Origin: CAWCUU01 sp963798855
GTDB lineage: Bacteria; Gemmatimonadota; Gemmatimonadetes; Longimicrobiales; RSA9
Assembly: GCA_963798855.1 (NCBI GenBank)
Contig: CAWCUU010000003.1
Location: 558,001-622,000 of the forward strand
Direction: 5' to 3'
DNA: 64,000 bases
Numbering within the stretch: position 1 is the stretch's first letter; each line of letters opens with the position of its first letter. Positions 30,798 through 39,498 of the stretch are shown piece after piece. The notes under the pieces are model-generated. The model was given only the letters and a program-made list of their open reading frames with translations. It ran no database searches and was not told where the DNA came from. Position numbers and translations under genes: made by a program.

Positions 30798-31103
30798 ATG
30801 GAACACGCAAGGCGATACACGCTCACGTTCGTCGCGCTGCTCCTGCTGACGACGGCCACGTTCCTGCTCCATTACCTGAACGCCGGCTACTGGTCCGTGG
30901 TCATCGCCATGAGCATCGCGCTCACGAAGAGCGTGCTCATCGTGCTCTTCTTCATGCACCTGATCGACCAGCACGCCTCCAACTGGATCGCGTTCGTCGT
31001 CTCGGTCCTGCTCCTCTGCTCACTCATCGCGATCGCCATGCTCGACGTCTTCACGCGCGGAGATGTGGAGATGCTGCCGAGGGTGATACCGGGCTTCCGG
31101 TAG
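30798..31103 (+). CDS. Cytochrome c oxidase subunit IV (CtaF/COX4_pro-like)
   Basis: 101 residues; ATG preceded by GAGGAG. Three helices: YTLTFVALLLLTTATFLLHY, VVIAMSIALTKSVLIVLFFM and WIAFVVSVLLLCSLIAIAML. TKSVLIVLFFMHL is characteristic of bacterial subunit IV. Last gene of the respiratory run, 7 bp after CoxC. No clear terminator follows. Confidence 0.9.
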   Translation: MEHARRYTLTFVALLLLTTATFLLHYLNAGYWSVVIAMSIALTKSVLIVLFFMHLIDQHASNWIAFVVSVLLLCSLIAIAMLDVFTRGDVEMLPRVIPGFR

Positions 31104-31335
31104 GCGATGTCCTCCGCTTCCCGCATCCCCTTCTCGAGTCTCGAGGTGGCATCGAAGCCGATCGACTCCGGCGATCCGAGGCGCGCGTGATCATCGCCCG
31201 GTGAGCCGAATCGGCCGCGGCCATCACCCGGCGAGGCTGATCGCGGGTCGATCGCCCGGGTACGCATGTTGCCCCGTCATCGCCCGTACGCGGTACATCG
31301 CCGCAGAGGACACACGTCCCCCGCAGGAGCCGTGA

Positions 31336-31713
31336 ATGGAGCCGATCGGAAAGCGCCGCTGGGCCATTGCCGAGGGCTGGATCCCCAAGTGGAGCCAGGG
31401 TCCCGAGCCGGAGATGACGAGCCACGAGACCGCCTGCATCCTGAACGCGTCGGACCGGGACGCGCATGTCGAGATCACGATCTTCTACGCCGACCGCGAG
31501 CCGGTCGGCCCGTATCGCCTGACGGTCGAGGCGCGCCGCACGAAGCACCTCCGCTTCAACGAGCTGGAGGATCCAGAGCCCATTCCGAAGGGCACGAATT
31601 ACGCGAGCGTGATCGAGTCCGACGAGCCCGTGGTCGTGCAGCACACGAGGCTGGACTCACGGCAGGCTGCGAACGCGCTGCTCACGACGATGGCGTACGC
31701 CGAGAACGGCTGA
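31336..31713 (+). CDS. Sensory rhodopsin transducer (ASRT) family protein
   Basis: 125 residues; the whole protein matches the soluble ASRT fold: KRRWAIAEGWIPKWSQGPEP, SHETACILNASDRDAHVEIT, IFYADREPVGPYRLTVEARR and HTRLDSRQAANALLTTMAYA. In Anabaena the homologue is the tetrameric transducer of a photosensory rhodopsin. No rhodopsin gene lies in this window, and ASRT homologues without rhodopsins are known and thought to bind carbohydrates or DNA. It stands alone between the oxidase operon and the ThDP enzyme. Confidence 0.88.
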   Translation: MEPIGKRRWAIAEGWIPKWSQGPEPEMTSHETACILNASDRDAHVEITIFYADREPVGPYRLTVEARRTKHLRFNELEDPEPIPKGTNYASVIESDEPVVVQHTRLDSRQAANALLTTMAYAENG

Positions 31714-31836
31714 GGGACGTCCAGCGCGAGGGCGAGGGCAGGCGCGAGCGCGCGCTCGCCCCCGCGCCCGCCCGACGTCCACCCCGGTACGCTTGTTGCT
31801 CGCTTCGAGTCCGCCAGAAGGCAGACCTCGCAACCG

Positions 31837-33645
31837 ATGGATGGCATCATGAGCGACACCGTAGCGGACTTCATGGTCGAGCGCCTCCACCAGTGGGGGA
31901 TCCGACGGATCTTCGGCTTCCCGGGCGACGGCATCAACGGAATCATGGGGGCCCTGGAAGGGGCGGAAGGCACGGACCACGCGATGGAGTTCGTGCAGGC
32001 TCGCCACGAGGAGCTGGCCGCGTTCATGGCGTGCGCGCACGCCAAGTTCACGGGCGAGGTCGGGGTGTGCCTCGCCACCTCGGGCCCGGGCGCAATCCAC
32101 CTTCTGAACGGCCTCTACGACGCGAAGATGGACCACCAGCCGGTGCTCGCGATCGTGGGGCAGCAGGACAGCAAGGCGCTCGGCGGCGACTACCAGCAGG
32201 AGGTCGACCTCATCAGCCTCTTCAAGGACGTCGCCCACCAGTACGTGCACATGTGCTCGAACCCCGCGCAGATGCGCCACCTCGTGGATCGCGCGGTGCG
32301 CATCGCGAAGGCGGAGCGCGCGGTCACGTGCATCATCGTGCCGAACGACGTACAGGAGATGGACGCGGTGAAGACGCCGCCGCGCTCGCACGGCACGGTG
32401 CATTCGGGGGTGGGCTACTCCGATCCTTTGATCGTGCCGAAGGACGAGGACCTGCGGCGCGCAGCCGGCGTGCTGAACGAGGCGCAGCGGGTCGCGATCC
32501 TGGTCGGCCAGGGCGCGCTCGGCGCGTCACAGGAGGTGCGCGAGGTCGCGGAGCTGCTCGGCGCCGGCGTCGCGAAGGCGCTGCTCGGCAAGGCGGTGAT
32601 CGACGACGAGCTGCCGTACTGCACCGGCTCGATCGGACTGCTCGGCACGAAGCCGAGCTGGACGCTGATGATGGAGTGCGATGCGCTGTTGATGGTGGGC
32701 AGCGGATTCCCGTACTCGGAGTTCCTGCCGAAGGAGGGCCAGGCTCGCGGCGTCCAGATCGACATCTCGCCGCGCATGCTCGGACTGCGCTACCCGATGG
32801 AGGTGAACCTGGTCGGCGATGCGAAGCCGACGCTGCGGCGGCTCATCGCGCTGCTGAAGCGTAAGGAGGACCGGAGCTGGCGCGAGAAGATCGAGGGCGA
32901 GGTCGCGGACTGGTGGAAGGTGCTGGAAGCGCGAGCGATGAACGACGCGGACCCGATCAACCCGCAGCGCGTCGCGTGGGAGCTGTCTCCGAAGCTGCCG
33001 GCCGACGCGATCCTCGCCTCGGACTCCGGCTCGGCCGCGAACTGGTGGGCGCGCGACCTCAAGGCGAAGGAGAGCATGATGGCGTCGCTGTCCGGCAACC
33101 TCGCCACCATGGGGCCCGGCGTGCCGTACGTGATCGCGGCGAAGTTCGCGCATCCGCACCGACCCGCGATCGCGCTGGTCGGCGATGGCGCGATGCAGAT
33201 GAACGGGATCAACGGCCTGATCACGATCGCGAAGTACTGGAAGACATGGAGCGACCCGCGCCTGATCATCGGCGTCCTCAACAATCAGGACCTGAACCAG
33301 GTGACGTGGGAGCAGCGCGTGATGGCCGGAGATGCGGAATACCCGGCGACGCAGGACGTCCCCGCCTTCGACTACGCACGGTACGCGGAGGAGATCGGGC
33401 TGAAGGGGATCCGGGTCGAGCAGCCGGACCGCATCTCCGGGGCGTGGGACGACGCGATCCGAGCGGATCGGCCGTGTGTCGTGGACTTCGTCACCGATCC
33501 GAACGTGCCGCCGCTGCCGCCCCACATCAAGTTCGAGCAGGCGAAGCACTTCCTGACGTCGATGCTGAAGGGGGACCCGCACGCGCTCGGGGTCGTCAAA
33601 CAGACGGCCAAGGACATGGTCGAGTCGTTCGTGCCGCACAAGTAG
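31837..33645 (+). CDS. Thiamine diphosphate enzyme, pyruvate-oxidase-like
   Basis: 602 residues (ATG 31837; a second ATG at 31849 is equally plausible). N-terminal Pyr domain with the catalytic Glu in ARHEELAAFM and GPGAIHLLNGLYDAKMDHQP, a central FAD/nucleotide-type domain (IVPKDEDLRRAAGVLNEAQR onward), and a C-terminal PP domain with the ThDP motif GDGAMQMNGINGL ending NNQDLNQ. This layout matches PoxB-type pyruvate:quinone oxidases and the wider acetolactate-synthase group. The C-terminal lipid-binding segment typical of PoxB is not obvious. The next gene starts 2 bp after the stop, so they form a unit. Confidence 0.85.
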   Translation: MDGIMSDTVADFMVERLHQWGIRRIFGFPGDGINGIMGALEGAEGTDHAMEFVQARHEELAAFMACAHAKFTGEVGVCLATSGPGAIHLLNGLYDAKMDHQPVLAIVGQQDSKALGGDYQQEVDLISLFKDVAHQYVHMCSNPAQMRHLVDRAVRIAKAERAVTCIIVPNDVQEMDAVKTPPRSHGTVHSGVGYSDPLIVPKDEDLRRAAGVLNEAQRVAILVGQGALGASQEVREVAELLGAGVAKALLGKAVIDDELPYCTGSIGLLGTKPSWTLMMECDALLMVGSGFPYSEFLPKEGQARGVQIDISPRMLGLRYPMEVNLVGDAKPTLRRLIALLKRKEDRSWREKIEGEVADWWKVLEARAMNDADPINPQRVAWELSPKLPADAILASDSGSAANWWARDLKAKESMMASLSGNLATMGPGVPYVIAAKFAHPHRPAIALVGDGAMQMNGINGLITIAKYWKTWSDPRLIIGVLNNQDLNQVTWEQRVMAGDAEYPATQDVPAFDYARYAEEIGLKGIRVEQPDRISGAWDDAIRADRPCVVDFVTDPNVPPLPPHIKFEQAKHFLTSMLKGDPHALGVVKQTAKDMVESFVPHK

Positions 33646-33647
33646 CC

Positions 33648-34748
33648 ATGCCCGGTGGTGAGCCGCGCATCGACGGCCTGTCCGTCGCGGCCTACACGAT
33701 TGCGACGGACGCGCCGGAATCCGACGGGACGCTGGAGTGGGACTCGACCACAATCGTCGTGGTGGAGGCCCGCTCGGGCGACACGAAGGGTATCGGCTAC
33801 ACCTACGAGCATGAGGCCGCCGCGCTCGTCATCGAGGACAAGCTCGAGACCATCGTGGTCGGGCGCTCGGCACTCGACGTGCAGGCCGCCTTCCACGCGA
33901 TGTGGCACGAGATCCGGAATCTGGGCCGCCCCGGGCTCGTCTCCTGCGCCATGTCCGCCGTCGACACCGCGCTCTGGGATCTCAAGGCGCGACTGCTGGA
34001 CGTGCCGCTCTGCCGATTGCTCGGCATGCGGCGCGAGGCCGCGCCGATCTACGGCAGCGGCGGCTTCACCTCCTACTCGATCGACCGGCTGCGCGAGCAG
34101 CTCGGCGGCTGGGCGGAGATGGGGATCCCGCGCGTGAAGATGAAAGTCGGGCGCGAACCCTTGCGCGACCCGGAGCGCGTGCGCGCCGCGCGGGACGCGA
34201 TCGGCCCCGACGTCGCACTCTTCGTGGACGCGAACGGCGCCTACTCCCGTAAACAGGCGCTGTACTGGGCGGAGCGCTACGCGGAGACGGACGTGCGCTG
34301 GCTCGAGGAGCCGGTGAGCTCCGACGACCTCGAGGGGCTGCGGCTGCTGCGCGACAACGGACCCGCGCACATGGACATCGCCGCCGGCGAGTACGGCTAC
34401 GACGTGTTCTACTTCCGGCGAATGCTCGACGCGGGAGCGGTCGACGCGCTGCAGGCCGACGCCACGCGCTGCGGCGGCTTCACCGGCTTTCTGAAGGCCG
34501 CCGCGCTGTGCGACGCCCGCTCGATGCCGTTCTCCGCGCACACCGCGCCGATGCTCCACACGCACGTCGCCTGTTGCGCCCCGCGGCTCGAGCACCTCGA
34601 ATACTTCCACGACCACGCGCGCATCGAGCACATGCTCTTCGACGGCGCCCCCGCCCCGCGGGACGGAGCCGTCGCCCCCGACCTTTCCAGACCCGGTATG
34701 GGCTTCGAGTTGAAGCGCCAGGACGCCGAACACTTTCGGGTGCGATGA
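33648..34748 (+). CDS. Enolase-superfamily (mandelate racemase/muconate lactonizing) enzyme
   Basis: 366 residues. The barrel carries the superfamily set: Lys pair in RVKMKVG, metal ligands Asp in FVDANGAY, Glu in RWLEEPV and Glu in AAGEYGYD, and a catalytic His in FSAHTAPMLHTH. This combination is typical of acid-sugar dehydratases and racemases. It follows the ThDP enzyme by 2 bp, suggesting both act on one organic- or sugar-acid route. The exact substrate cannot be read from the sequence. Confidence 0.87.
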   Translation: MPGGEPRIDGLSVAAYTIATDAPESDGTLEWDSTTIVVVEARSGDTKGIGYTYEHEAAALVIEDKLETIVVGRSALDVQAAFHAMWHEIRNLGRPGLVSCAMSAVDTALWDLKARLLDVPLCRLLGMRREAAPIYGSGGFTSYSIDRLREQLGGWAEMGIPRVKMKVGREPLRDPERVRAARDAIGPDVALFVDANGAYSRKQALYWAERYAETDVRWLEEPVSSDDLEGLRLLRDNGPAHMDIAAGEYGYDVFYFRRMLDAGAVDALQADATRCGGFTGFLKAAALCDARSMPFSAHTAPMLHTHVACCAPRLEHLEYFHDHARIEHMLFDGAPAPRDGAVAPDLSRPGMGFELKRQDAEHFRVR

Positions 34749-34814
34749 TGCCACCCCTGACCCTGTTCCCTGCCCCCTTGCCTTCTCCTGGACCTAGCCC
34801 CAGCCCTTGAAACC

Positions 34815-37800
34815 ATGAACCTCGTCCAGCTCCGTACCCGCACGAATCCCCGCGAGCGCGGCCACGATCACGCCGGCGTGGACGCCGATGCGCTGGCCTC
34901 AGAGCTCCGCGAAGCCGTCCGCGGCGAGGTCCGCTTCGACACGGCGACGCGCGGCGCCTACTCGCGCGATGCGTCGAATTACCGGCAGGTCCCGATCGGA
35001 GTCGTGCTGCCCCGCGACACGGACAATGTCGTCGAGACGCTGCGCATCTGCAGGAAGCACGGTGCGCCGATCATCGGACGCGGCGGCGGGACGAGCCTCG
35101 CCGGACAGTGCTGCAACGTCGCGGTCGTCCTCGATTTCACGAAGTACATGAACCGCGTGCTCGAGGTGGACCCGGTGCGCGCGATCGCGCGTGTGCAGCC
35201 GGGCTGCGTGCTGGACGACCTGCGCGCCGCTGCAGGGGAGTTCGGGTTGACGTACGGCCCGGACCCGGCGACGCACGACCGCTGCGTGCTCGGCGGGATG
35301 GTCGGCAACAACTCCTGCGGTATCCACTCCGTGCTGGCGGCAAACTACGGGCCCGGCCCGCGCACGGAGCACCAGGTCGAGGAGCTGGTCGTCGTCACGT
35401 ACGACGGCGAGATGCTCAAGGTGGGCGCGACCGACGACGCGAAGCTGGAGCACCTGATCGACGGCGGCGGGCGCCGGGGCGAGATCTACGAGAAGCTGCG
35501 CGACCTGCGCGACCGCTACGCCGACCTGATCCGGGAGCGATATCCCGACATCCCCCGCCGCGTCTCGGGCTACAACCTGCCCGAGCTGCTGCCCGAGAAC
35601 GGCTTCAATCTGGCGCGCGCGCTGGTCGGGACCGAGTCCACCTGCGCGATCACGCTCGAGATCACGGTCAGGCTGTGCCCGCAGCCGAAGCACCGCTCCC
35701 TCGTCGTGCTCGGCTACCCCGACGTCTACCAGGCGGCCGATGACGTCACCAGGGTCATGGAGTTCCGGCCGATCGGCCTCGAGGGGATCGACTCCCATCT
35801 CATGAACGACATGCGGGAGACGAACACCCACACGGAGGCGATCCAGTACCTGCCGGACGGAGAAGGATTCCTGCTCGTCGAGTTCATGGGCGAGAGCGAG
35901 CCGGAGGCGCGTGAGAACGCCGAGGCGCTGCAGCAGTGGGCGGAGCGCCTGCCGAACGGGCCGAACACGCGGCTCTACACCGACGACTCGACGCAGGAGA
36001 AGGTGTGGCAGGCGCGCGAGGCCGGCCTCGCCGCGACCGCCTGGATCCCGGGAAAGCCCGCGAACTGGCCCGGCTGGGAAGACGCGGCCGTTCCGCCGGA
36101 GAAGGCGGGCGATTACCTCCGCGCCTTCCGCCAGCTCCTCGAGCGATACGACTACCAGTGCGCGCTTTACGGCCACTTCGGGCAGGGCTGCATCCACACG
36201 CGCATCGACTTCGATCTCGAGAGCGACGAGGGGATCCGGAAGTACCTGTCGTTCATCGATGAGGCCGCCGATCTCGTCGTGACGATGGGCGGCTCGCTGT
36301 CCGGTGAGCACGGCGATGGCCAGTCGCGCGCGATGCTGCTGCCCAAGATGTACGGCCCCGAGCTGGTCGAGGCGTTCCGCGAGTTCAAGTCCATCTGGGA
36401 TCCCGACTGGAAGATGAACCCCGGCAAGGTCGTGGATCCCTACGCGCCCGATCAGAACCTGGCTCTCGGCCGCGACTACGAGCCGATCCCCGTGGACACC
36501 GCGTTCCACTACCCTGAGGACCATTACGACTTCCACCACGCCGCGCTGCGCTGCGTCGGCGTCGGGAAGTGTCGCCGCAAGGAAGGCGGCACGATGTGCC
36601 CCAGCTACATGGTCACGCACGAGGAGATCCACTCCACCCGCGGTCGGGCGAGACTGCTGTTCGAGATGCTGCAGGGCGACGTGGTGCAGGACGGCTGGAA
36701 GAGCGACGCCGTCTTCGAGGCCCTCGACCTCTGCCTCGCCTGCAAGGGGTGCAAGGGCGACTGCCCCGTCCACGTGGACATGGCCACGTACAAGGCGGAG
36801 TTCCTGCACCACTACTATCAGGGGCGGCTGCGCCCGCGGGCATTCTACTCGATGGGCCTCATCTACTGGTGGGCGCGCATCGCCTCGAAGGTCCCCCGCC
36901 TCGTCAACGCCGTGCTCGACGCGCCCGTGCTGGCCGACCTGATCAAGAAGCTCGGCGGCGTCTCCACGAAGCGGCGGATGCCGAAGTTCGCGCCGCAGAC
37001 GTTCCGCGACTGGTTCGCGCGCCGCGAGCGCCGCAACGCAGGCCGACCCCGCGTGATCCTCTGGCCCGACACCTTCAACAACTTCTGGCACCCCGACATC
37101 GCGCGCGCAGCCGTCGACGTGCTGGAGGCGGCCGATTTCGAGGTGTGCGTGCCCGAGCCGATGCTCTGCTGCGGCCGTCCGCTCTACGACTATGGCGCGC
37201 TGGATCTCGCCCGGCACCTGCTCCACCAGACGCTCGATGCGCTGCGCGACGAGATCCGTGCCGGAACTCCCGTCGTCGGCCTCGAGCCGAGCTGCGTCTC
37301 GACCTTCCGCGACGAGCTCGTCGGCATGCTGCCCCACGATCCCGACGCCCAGCGGCTGTCGCGGCAGACCTATCTGCTGAGCGAGTTCCTCGAGCAGCAC
37401 GCGAAGGACTTCGTCTACGGCCTGCCGAAGACGGAGCTGAAGGCGATGGTCCACGGGCACTGCCACCACAAGTCCGTTCTCGGCTTCGACGCCGAGCGCG
37501 AGGTCCTCGACAAGATGGGACTCGACTTCGAGGTGCTCGACTCCGGCTGCTGCGGCATGGCCGGCTCCTTCGGCTTCGAGGAGGAGCACTACGACATCTC
37601 GCAGGCGTGCGGCGAGCGCGTGCTGCTACCGAAGGTGCGCGACGCCACGAAGGAGACCGTCGTCATCACCGACGGCTTCAGCTGCCGCGAGCAGATCGAG
37701 CAGAACACCTCGCGCCGCCCCATGCACCTCGCCGAGGTCGTGCGCATGGGTCTGCAGCAGGCCGGGCGGCTGCCGGTCGAGCGGCAGGGCGAGGACGAGC

Positions 37801-37916
37801 TGGAGCACGAGGGACGCGGCCCGGCGGCCGCAGGAAGCGGCACGAAGTGGCTGCTGCTCGCGGGCGCCGGCGCCCTGCTCGGCGCCGCCGTCGCGCGGGC
37901 CCTCACGCGCCGCTGA
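34815..37916 (+). CDS. FAD-linked oxidase / iron-sulfur / CCG-domain fusion oxidoreductase, membrane-anchored
   Basis: 1033 residues combining GlcD-like and GlpC-like modules. FAD-binding 4 domain at about 50-270 (GRGGGTSLAGQCC, VLGGMVGNNSCGIHS), FAD-oxidase C domain to about 560 (LYGHFGQGCIHTRIDFDLES, GGSLSGEHGDGQS). A two-cluster ferredoxin region follows (CVGVGKCRRKEGGTMCPSY; CLACKGCKGDCPVHVD), then two CCG repeats (CCGRPLYDYG, CHHKS, DSGCCGMAGSFG). The last 20 residues form a hydrophobic helix (KWLLLAGAGALLGAAVARAL) that should tether it to the membrane. It probably oxidises a 2-hydroxy acid such as D-lactate or glycolate and gives electrons to quinone. Confidence 0.9.
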   Translation: MNLVQLRTRTNPRERGHDHAGVDADALASELREAVRGEVRFDTATRGAYSRDASNYRQVPIGVVLPRDTDNVVETLRICRKHGAPIIGRGGGTSLAGQCCNVAVVLDFTKYMNRVLEVDPVRAIARVQPGCVLDDLRAAAGEFGLTYGPDPATHDRCVLGGMVGNNSCGIHSVLAANYGPGPRTEHQVEELVVVTYDGEMLKVGATDDAKLEHLIDGGGRRGEIYEKLRDLRDRYADLIRERYPDIPRRVSGYNLPELLPENGFNLARALVGTESTCAITLEITVRLCPQPKHRSLVVLGYPDVYQAADDVTRVMEFRPIGLEGIDSHLMNDMRETNTHTEAIQYLPDGEGFLLVEFMGESEPEARENAEALQQWAERLPNGPNTRLYTDDSTQEKVWQAREAGLAATAWIPGKPANWPGWEDAAVPPEKAGDYLRAFRQLLERYDYQCALYGHFGQGCIHTRIDFDLESDEGIRKYLSFIDEAADLVVTMGGSLSGEHGDGQSRAMLLPKMYGPELVEAFREFKSIWDPDWKMNPGKVVDPYAPDQNLALGRDYEPIPVDTAFHYPEDHYDFHHAALRCVGVGKCRRKEGGTMCPSYMVTHEEIHSTRGRARLLFEMLQGDVVQDGWKSDAVFEALDLCLACKGCKGDCPVHVDMATYKAEFLHHYYQGRLRPRAFYSMGLIYWWARIASKVPRLVNAVLDAPVLADLIKKLGGVSTKRRMPKFAPQTFRDWFARRERRNAGRPRVILWPDTFNNFWHPDIARAAVDVLEAADFEVCVPEPMLCCGRPLYDYGALDLARHLLHQTLDALRDEIRAGTPVVGLEPSCVSTFRDELVGMLPHDPDAQRLSRQTYLLSEFLEQHAKDFVYGLPKTELKAMVHGHCHHKSVLGFDAEREVLDKMGLDFEVLDSGCCGMAGSFGFEEEHYDISQACGERVLLPKVRDATKETVVITDGFSCREQIEQNTSRRPMHLAEVVRMGLQQAGRLPVERQGEDELEHEGRGPAAAGSGTKWLLLAGAGALLGAAVARALTRR

Positions 37917-38411
37917 CTATTCGCGCGCGATCACGCTGAATTTGCCGTCCGGCTCGATGTACGCCTCCCGCACCTCCGCGATCGAGCCGACTCCGTGCTC
38001 GCGCACCTTCTCGAGGATGTCGTCGCGCGTGAGCCGCTGACTGCGCGCGTTCTCCTCCACGATCGAGCCATCGCGCACCACCTGGATCGCGCTGCCCCGC
38101 ACCAGCCAGCGAACCTTCAAGCTCCGGAACGCCGCCCAGTTCAGCAGCCAATCCCAGCACATCAGCGTCGCCGCGATGATCAGCGCGTCGCCGACCCCGG
38201 TGTAGCGACCGGTCAGCCCGTGACGGACCGCCGTGGCCAGCAGGAAGAGGATCAGCAGGTCCGACAGCCCGAGCTTGCTGACCTCGCGCCTCGCGAACAG
38301 CCGCAGACAGGCGAGGAGGAAGAAGTAGATCAGCGTAGGGCGGACCAGCAACTCCAGCAGCGGGCCCTGCGGGAGCAGGACGCGTCCCCAATCGGATGGT
38401 GCCAGCTGCAT
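37917..38411 (-). CDS. YetF/DUF421 family membrane protein
   Basis: 164 residues from the ATG at 38411, nine bases after a G-rich ribosome site; the frame is open to 38465. Three helices in the N-terminal half (LLVRPTLIYFFLLACLRLFA, LGLSDLLILFLLATAVRHGL, ALIIAATLMCWDWLLNWAAF), then the cytoplasmic YetF domain (RSLKVRWLVRGSAIQVVRDG, DDILEKVREHGVGSIAEVRE). Members influence envelope or spore properties in Bacillus, but the mechanism is unknown. Convergent with the flavin oxidoreductase: the stops are almost back to back. Confidence 0.85.
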   Translation of the reverse strand: MQLAPSDWGRVLLPQGPLLELLVRPTLIYFFLLACLRLFARREVSKLGLSDLLILFLLATAVRHGLTGRYTGVGDALIIAATLMCWDWLLNWAAFRSLKVRWLVRGSAIQVVRDGSIVEENARSQRLTRDDILEKVREHGVGSIAEVREAYIEPDGKFSVIARE

Positions 38412-38580
38412 GGCGATGGTCCCCCCCTTTCCTTCGCGTCGGCGCGGGCGATGATCGATGCACACGGCGCGCCGGGAGGAGATTTGGAGATGGTTGGAAA
38501 CAGACGACCTCTCCTACGCAGCTACCGCACGACGTGGGCACTGATCCCCTCATCCCCTCCCTCTCCTGCATCGCCGAAAA

Positions 38581-39012
38581 TCAACGCAGCATCTCCTCGA
38601 GCAGCGGGATTGCCTGCGCCACCACCTCGCCCTCCTCCGCCGAGAGTCGACCCAGCAGTCGGCTCAGGTGCTCCACCCGACGACGGCGGCCGGCCTCGAG
38701 CAGCCGGCGCCCCTCCGCCGTCGCCTCCAGCCGCAGGGCGCGCGCATCGGCGGGGTCGCGCTCCCGGCGCACCAGACCCTGCTCCTCGAGCGCCCGTGCG
38801 GTCACGCTCATCGAAGCCGGCGTCACCTGCTCCGCCGCGGCCAGCCGCCCGAGCGCCATCGGTCCGCCGAACACCAGCACCGACAGCGCCGACAGCCGCG
38901 AGGGGCTCAGCCCCGTCGCCTCGTCCTCGCGGCGCACGCGCCGCAGCACGTGGATCGCGAGCGAGTGCAGGCGATCGGCGACCTCGTCGAGCGGTCTTGA
39001 GTTCGGGCTCAC
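38581..39012 (-). CDS. MarR family transcriptional regulator
   Basis: 143 residues, GTG start at 39012. Winged helix: LSALSVLVFGGPMALGRLAA, recognition helix TPASMSVTARALEEQGLVRR, wing ERDPADARALRLEATAEG, flanked by dimerisation helices. It is divergent from a VOC protein gene, with a palindromic operator in the 47-bp gap, so it probably represses both itself and the VOC gene and is released by a small ligand. A very short distance from the A+T-rich promoter to the GTG suggests a leaderless mRNA. Confidence 0.88.
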   Translation of the reverse strand: MSPNSRPLDEVADRLHSLAIHVLRRVRREDEATGLSPSRLSALSVLVFGGPMALGRLAAAEQVTPASMSVTARALEEQGLVRRERDPADARALRLEATAEGRRLLEAGRRRRVEHLSRLLGRLSAEEGEVVAQAIPLLEEMLR

Positions 39013-39021
39013 GGCGTATTA

Positions 39022-39040
39022 TTTAGTTAGCCTAACAAAC
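39022..39040. promoter_or_regulatory. Palindromic MarR-type operator
   Basis: TTAGTTAGCCTAACAAAC contains the perfect core GTTAG-C-CTAAC (39026-39036) with near-symmetric A/T flanks. It lies in the divergent gap between the marR-like and VOC genes, next to TATTAT (39017-39022), a good -10 box. Size, symmetry and position fit a MarR dimer site controlling both genes. Confidence 0.75.
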
Positions 39041-39059
39041 TTTTGCAAGGAGTCGGCCC

Positions 39060-39458
39060 ATGCCGGACACCGACGGAAACACGCGCATCGACGCGATCGG
39101 GCAGATCGCGATCAACGTCCACGACCTCGAGCGCGCGATCACCTTCTATCGCGACGCGCTCGGGCTGCGTTTCCTGTTCCAGGTCCCGAAGATGGCGTTC
39201 TTCGACTGCGGCGGGGTACGCCTGATGCTGGGGATCGCCGATGAGCCGGAGTTCGACCACCCCGCCTCGATCCTGTACTACCGGGTGGGCGACATCACCG
39301 CCGCGCACCGCGCGCTGAAGGAGCGCGGCGTCGCGTTCGCGCAGGACCCGCACGTGGTCGCGGACCTCGGCGACCGGGTTCTGTGGCTCGCCTTCTTCCG
39401 GGATTCGGAATCGAATGTGTGTGCCCTGATGAGTGAAGTGAAGAAGGCGGAAGGGTAG
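39060..39458 (+). CDS. VOC family protein (glyoxalase-like)
   Basis: 132 residues, ATG with AAGGAG nine bases upstream. Single VOC module: IGQIAINVHDLERAITFYRDALGLRF (His-type ligand replaced by Gln/Asn region), PKMAFFDCGGVRLMLGI, HPASILYYRVGDITAAHRAL and DRVLWLAFFRDSESN. Probable small-molecule binding or isomerase/lyase activity. Under likely control of the divergent MarR protein, which makes a detoxification or resistance role plausible. Confidence 0.82.
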   Translation: MPDTDGNTRIDAIGQIAINVHDLERAITFYRDALGLRFLFQVPKMAFFDCGGVRLMLGIADEPEFDHPASILYYRVGDITAAHRALKERGVAFAQDPHVVADLGDRVLWLAFFRDSESNVCALMSEVKKAEG

Positions 39459-39498
39459 ATTCGGGCAGCGACGGGACCCCCTCCGAGCCGAGGCGACC

